A stretch of 64,000 nt of DNA, taken from assembly GCF_905115235.1 (NCBI RefSeq), contig NC_051854.1, positions 20,186,001 through 20,250,000 of the forward strand, written 5' to 3'. Every line of letters starts with the position of its first letter. Position 1 is the stretch's first letter. The DNA is from Hermetia illucens. Taxonomy: Eukaryota; Arthropoda; Insecta; Diptera; Stratiomyidae. This document shows, piece by piece, positions 59,580-64,000 of this stretch. Below the pieces are notes generated by a model. That model saw only the letters and a program-made list of their open reading frames with translations. It was not told the DNA's origin and made no database searches. Made by a program: the position numbers and the translations under genes.

Positions 59580-60250
59580 GAGTGAGTTGTTGCGTTTATT
59601 ATCGCGGATGACTGGGTCCTTAGAGGGGCCCGTACTGCTGTGGGAGGTGCTTCGAGACTCGCGGGCTTAACCCCATGATTGTGTCGCTGATTCGTGGCCG
59701 TAGCAATGTTGGTCATAAGAATGTTTTTATCGGTTCCTTATCATTTGATAAAACTGAACCACAAACTCGATTGGTGTTGGCTCATTTTAATTACTCACCT
59801 CTATATGACATCATGGTCTGGTTCAAGGGGATGTGCTTACGGGGGAGGGTGGTTTCCTTAGCGGATACTTTTTGGTGGTTTCTTGAGTTAGACTACATTT
59901 GGTATGCTGCTAAGTTCTATTCCTTCTCTTTATGTATCTGTTGAGGGACAAGGTGAGAGGATTAACAAGGCTCTGGCTTCTCGATTCGCCAATCGATTGC
60001 ATTCACATCCGGTCCTTTCTCGCCTTCTCTGCCTCTCTTAACTTGCACTGAATTCGTCCCACCTTGTGGTTGACCGCATCCCAATCCTTCTGGTATGCAA
60101 GCATTTTCCCAATTAGGCTTTCCGGTGTTACTGTCCTTTCCAATCTCCCTCTAGGTCCTTGGTTTCATCTGCGAAGGACAATGGAAGAAGGCTTGATCTG
60201 GCTCCTCTGGAAGTTGATACAGTTCCACCAAGTCCCGTGAGAAACTCCCT
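59580..60250. other. BACURD-type gene intron 1, unassigned start
   Basis: An 89-codon frame at 59675-59944 shows no domain. No exon recognised. Confidence 0.45.
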
Positions 60251-60259
60251 GCGATCATA

Positions 60260-60990
60260 GTTTATTTCACAATGCGTGCGCTGTCGATCCTTTTTCGTCC
60301 GTTCTCATGGTTGCTGCCATCTGCTCAGCATATCTCTCCTTTCGGCGTTTTTCACGTGATGAGAGGAAGAAGAGGGCCCGTCATAGCTATAGTGATCCCT
60401 TCGGATGAATATAACTTCACTTCCACAAAATTTTGATGAAACCACAGCTACACCATCATCGTAACCCACTATCATGGTCTCGTTAACAGCTGGAGCTTTA
60501 GGGCATCGTTTGATATCATTTTCCACATTGGTGGTCCTAGCACAGAGCTCTGTGGGACACCAGTGTAGACAATTTATTCCTTGGGTTGCCTGTGTCGTAC
60601 CAAAGCTTTCTTCCTGTTATATAGCTGTCGGGAAGCGCAGTTAAGTGGCTGTGTACACCACTCGTCGCCAAAGATCTTATAAGGCTCGTGTTGGCCTAGC
60701 TGAATGCATTTTGCACATCGAAGGTGATCACTGCGCAATACTTGCTAGTGCCACGTTTCCATGCATTACCTTTTCAGCCAAACCAGTCGCCAGTTCAATC
60801 GCGTTGATCTGGTCGTGCGGAAGCCGAATTGTCGGCCCGATTATCCTCCCAGACTACAACGAGGAGCAGATTATTTGCTCCATATACAACCCTCCACCCC
60901 CAGCGGGAAACTACATACACGGCTCCTTCAGCTTCTCTGCCGCAAGTCAAAACGGACGAATTACGCGTCTCTTCTCCTGATTGCGCTTTC
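60260..60990 (-). mobile_element. R1-clade-like LINE RT fragment (in BTB-gene intron)
   Basis: Read on the minus strand, pieces in different frames match R1-type RT: QFGFR-ARST near 60830-60790, VTFDVQNAF-SA near 60720, SYLTGRK near 60610, VSHRALC (family GVPQGSVLGP) near 60560, then ETMIVGYDDGVAVVSSKFCG (family GYADDVAVV). The catalytic YADD reads YDDG. Old and broken. Confidence 0.7.
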
Positions 60991-61039
60991 TTGCTGGACG
61001 AAGGGATTTAGTCAATCGATGTTCCCAACGTTCAGGCTA

Positions 61040-63960
61040 TAATGGTTTCGGCCTCGCTCAAGGACTTCGACAGGGCCCTCCTAAAGTGGTTGCAGTGGCT
61101 TCCGTGGGGCGTCTGTCTTAATTAGGGAATGCGTACAGGTTTCGGGATCCCTGGGCACAGCAGTCGCGGTTTTCGTGTGGTTGGTGGCGGGTTACCCGAG
61201 CCGATGTCGAGAACAGGGTCGCAGGAGAGTTTCAGATTCTCCCCGTATACCAGCTCCGTGGGACTTGGAGCAAATTTTTTTCAATTGGCGGTTCGAAGGC
61301 CAAGTAGAACGAGTGGCAGGACATGCGATCAAGAAGGGTCCTCTTGAGTCATTATAGCGGCCTTCAGCGTCCTGTGCTACCTCTTGAGAATCCCATTGCT
61401 CTGTGGGTGGTACTGGCACACCAAAGCGTGGAATCCATTCGCGACAGAGGGCCTCAGCACAAGATTGTGCAGAAATGTCATTCAGGCCACCGCGTGAATC
61501 TATCGATGATGGTGAAGTAAAACCTGAAACCCTGCGGCTCTAGCAAAGGGCCAATGATGTGGAGCTGGATTGTATGGAAACTCTGGATGGAACACTCCTA
61601 TCTCTTTCCTCACATGCTTTGTAGTCTTGCACTGGCATATGATGCACTATCTGGCCCAAGAATTAATGTCCTTGTTCATGGACGGCCAGAAATACTTCGT
61701 GGTGACTAACTGATTCATTGTCTGAATGGCTGGCTGCGCCAGATCGTGGTTCCTTGTCTGAGTCTCGCAGTATATACTGGATGTTGAACCGAAGCTGGAA
61801 ACTCCCTAAATGTGTATTTGGAGTTGGTCTTCAAGCTCTGAAGGACTGCGTCTCGGCGATTGCCGGAAAATCGACGGTGCCGGGGAACCTCTGCAAAACG
61901 TGACAAAGCGTCAGCAACTATGTTATCTTTTGCAGACACGTGTTGAATGTCGGAAATGAACTGCCTGATAAGGCTCAAGTGCCGAAGTTGGCAATGGGAC
62001 GCTTTGCCGGGCTTTTCTTTTCTTTAAACAAAAGTGAGTGACTTAACATTATGAACGGCCTGCCTTCAAGGGAATACTGGAAGTATTTAATTGCGAAGTA
62101 CCCGGCTAATAACTCACGATCATAAGTGCTGTGGTTCCGTTGAGCGGGGTTCGGTTCTTTGAAGAAGAAGTTCAACAGCTCCCAGATTTTGTTCACTTTT
62201 TGGTGAAAGCATCGACGAATACGGCTAGGGATGCATCTTGCTGAGGTAATGCCAGAAGTGTCCACGAGCTGTTGCTTGGTGGTCTCAAATGTCTGGACAG
62301 CCTCTGGGAATTACACAATTAGACGGGAGACTTTGTTTTTACGCCCAGACAAGAAGGCGCTAATGGTCGATTGATGGTGGGTGGCCTTGGGCAAGAAACG
62401 ACGATAGAAGTTTAACATGCCCAAGAACCTTCTCAGATCCTTAACAGTTTTCGGAAGCGGGAAGCTCGAAATCGCTTACACCTTGACTGCGTCCGGCTGA
62501 ATGCCTTGAGGGGTAATTAGGTGACCGAGGAATCTAACCTGCGACTATAGGAATTTGTACTTTTCAACGTTAAGTACAAGCCCGGCCTGCACTCGAGATG
62601 TTCTAAATACTCGGACTCAGAGAAAGACGCGACCAGAACATCGTCCAAACAACGAAACAGAAGTTGAGGTTTCGCAGCACAGAGTGGATGAATTTTCTGC
62701 GTCGCATTGTACAGTCCAAAATTCATCCTAGTGAACTCAAAGAGCCCGAAAGGTGGGCATATTGCCGTTTTCGGAATGTCTTCAGGAGTTACAGGGATCT
62801 GATGGTACGCCTTAACTAAGTGCAAGGTCGAGAAAATAAGGCAGTTTTCGATAGAGTGCGCAAAATCGTGGATGAGTGGGTCTAGGATCTAGACATCTGT
62901 AGTTGCCTTGCCACAAGGTCTCCATTCGCTATTGGATTTATAGACCATGTGAAGTGGCGGAGAGCAGCAATTGCCTGAATGTCTGCAAATACTTTGCTTA
63001 ACAAGTTCTTCGAACTCTTCTCGCATAATGGACGCACCATACAAAAGATCGGCGAGCCAGTAGTGTTGATGTGGTGCTGAACGTCATGCTTAACGGGCTC
63101 AGAGACTACGCTCGGTAGTAATGTTGCGGTATTTTTGCAGAAGGGCGCGAATACGTATGTCGACAACGTCTTCAAAAACGATGGAAATAGTGCTGGGTGA
63201 GAAGGATGAGATTTTTCTTGATGACCTAACGAAAGTTGTGCGGTCAATGAGGGACCTATGATGAATATCTAATAGCAAACTATAGTGGCACAGAAAATCC
63301 GTGCTTTAGATGTATATACTGATGTCCGCGATTTCGAAGCGCCAAGAAAATGTTCGTCGAATTTCTAAACTCCAGTCTATCTGCTGTGCTGTGGCGAGGT
63401 CTAACAATTGCGATGTTAACTTATGATATCAGAATATGGGAATAATCGAGATTTCAGCCCCAGTATCGACCAGATAGTTGCGCCGGCTCAAGGGGTCGTA
63501 GATTGCGAGACGACGTGGTGCTGCATTTCGGATAGCAGTCGTTAGAACTCTCGGCAACTCTGGTTTCGTCGCTGGTAGTATTTTTTTTCCGCCGGTATAC
63601 ATCCGCCACTGAAGAAGGGAACAACCTGTTCCCGATATGTTGATATTTGCTGAATGAAAAAAAAATACTACTAGCAACGGAGAGGGTCTTGCGTTTTAAT
63701 TCCTAAAAACTTATTGCTAGAAATACCACGGACACGCATTGATTATAAGTCTAGTTTTTCGGTGCGAAATTGCAGGGGCTGGTACATTTCTTTATTTTTT
63801 TCGGCGAACGTACTTTGCAATGTTGCCAATTTATTTGTGGGCTTAAGTGCCCTTCGCTGGGCTTAAGATGTAATTGTAATGTGACGGACGTTCCGGAGTC
63901 CGTAGCAGGGCGGACAGATAGTTTGTACCCCAACCTTTTTAATATCCGTTTCAGGAACGT
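61040..63960 (-). mobile_element. Broken Ty3/Gypsy-type LTR retrotransposon (in BTB-gene intron)
   Basis: A fossil on the minus strand with parts in order from 63.9 down: a possible gag end, aspartic protease with YDPLSRRNYLVDTGAEISII (about 63.5 kb), RT with [20 protein letters not shown] and [17 protein letters not shown] (62.3-62.95 kb), RNase H with HSTYDRELLAGYFAIKYFQY (about 62.1 kb), a connection region with DNIVADALSRF (about 61.9 kb) and an integrase end with ELVYGENL-type sequence (about 61.2-61.4 kb). Same family as the 22.4-25.5 kb element but kept somewhat better. Still broken many times (about ten). No terminal repeats identified; the 5' side may lie past the window. Confidence 0.82.
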
Positions 63961-64000
63961 GGATAATAAAGAAGATTTCTGGCATATGGGCTCTCTCTAT

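Noticed and set aside
1-64000. CRISPR arrays, rRNA, tRNA genes, bacterial operons or phage-defence systems
   Set aside because: None seen. Introns, poly(A) signals and LINEs show this is animal nuclear DNA; B-box-like words alone do not make a tRNA.
1-64000. A new multi-gene system
   Set aside because: The five host genes belong to known families with no shared pathway, and the remaining recognisable DNA is explained by transposon families. I found no unexplained cluster of conserved open frames.

Overview
The window looks like nuclear DNA of a non-Drosophila insect, quite possibly a fly. It has spliced animal-type genes with GT-AG introns of about 60-70 bases, AATAAA poly(A) signals, and large amounts of decayed retrotransposon in and between genes. 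I could assign about 7 kb of the 64 kb to host genes including small introns and control regions; most of the rest that can be identified is transposon. Species and order are inferred, not proven.

Five host genes are supported. (1) An intronless RRM + RS-type RNA-binding protein lies on the minus strand at 2171-3010, with a TATA box. (2) A PPM1G/PP2C-gamma phosphatase has five coding exons between 31734 and 41464 (789 aa). Its second intron is 7.2 kb and full of transposons, while the other three are under 70 bases. (3) An INO80B subunit of the INO80 chromatin remodeller has two coding exons at 49550-50509 (295 aa). (4) IFT20, an intraflagellar transport protein, has three coding exons on the minus strand at 58554-59103 (131 aa). 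(5) The first coding exon of a BACURD-type BTB/CUL3 adaptor (KCTD10/KCTD13/TNFAIP1 family) starts at 59412 and continues beyond the window. IFT20 and the BTB gene are head to head, 308 bases apart, so they probably share a promoter region.

The mobile elements fall into several groups. An RTE-like LINE family ending in a (TGA)n tail has at least seven copies or pieces (16.4-17.3, 28.2-29.1, 35.0-38.1, 42.8-43.1, 44.1-47.0, 47.8-48.8 and 57.2-58.5 kb). Some copies are very similar by eye, so this is probably the youngest family here. R1-clade-like LINE remains lie at 4.6-7.4, 12.0-13.3, 25.6-28.2, 29.1-29.9, 51.1-54.6 and 60.3-61.0 kb. Other LINE pieces include RNase H fragments (0.76-1.66, 18.1-18.5 kb), a Jockey/CR1-like RT piece (34.6-35.0 kb) and a second RTE-like family (20.1, 47.0-47.4, 48.9-49.3, 54.7-55.5 kb). 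Broken Ty3/Gypsy remnants lie at 22.4-25.5 kb (+) and 61.0-64.0 kb (-), with integrase scraps near 43.2 and 53.0 kb. One Tc1/mariner-type transposase relic lies at 11.0-11.6 kb.

The host genes are housekeeping or cell-biology genes with no evident joint pathway. I found no CRISPR array, rRNA, tRNA, operon or clearly new multi-gene system. The observations most worth checking are structural: an inverted pair of near-identical RTE copies, two perfect 15-16 bp hairpins, a short repeat nested inside one RTE copy and found again 21 kb away, and the shared IFT20/BTB promoter interval.
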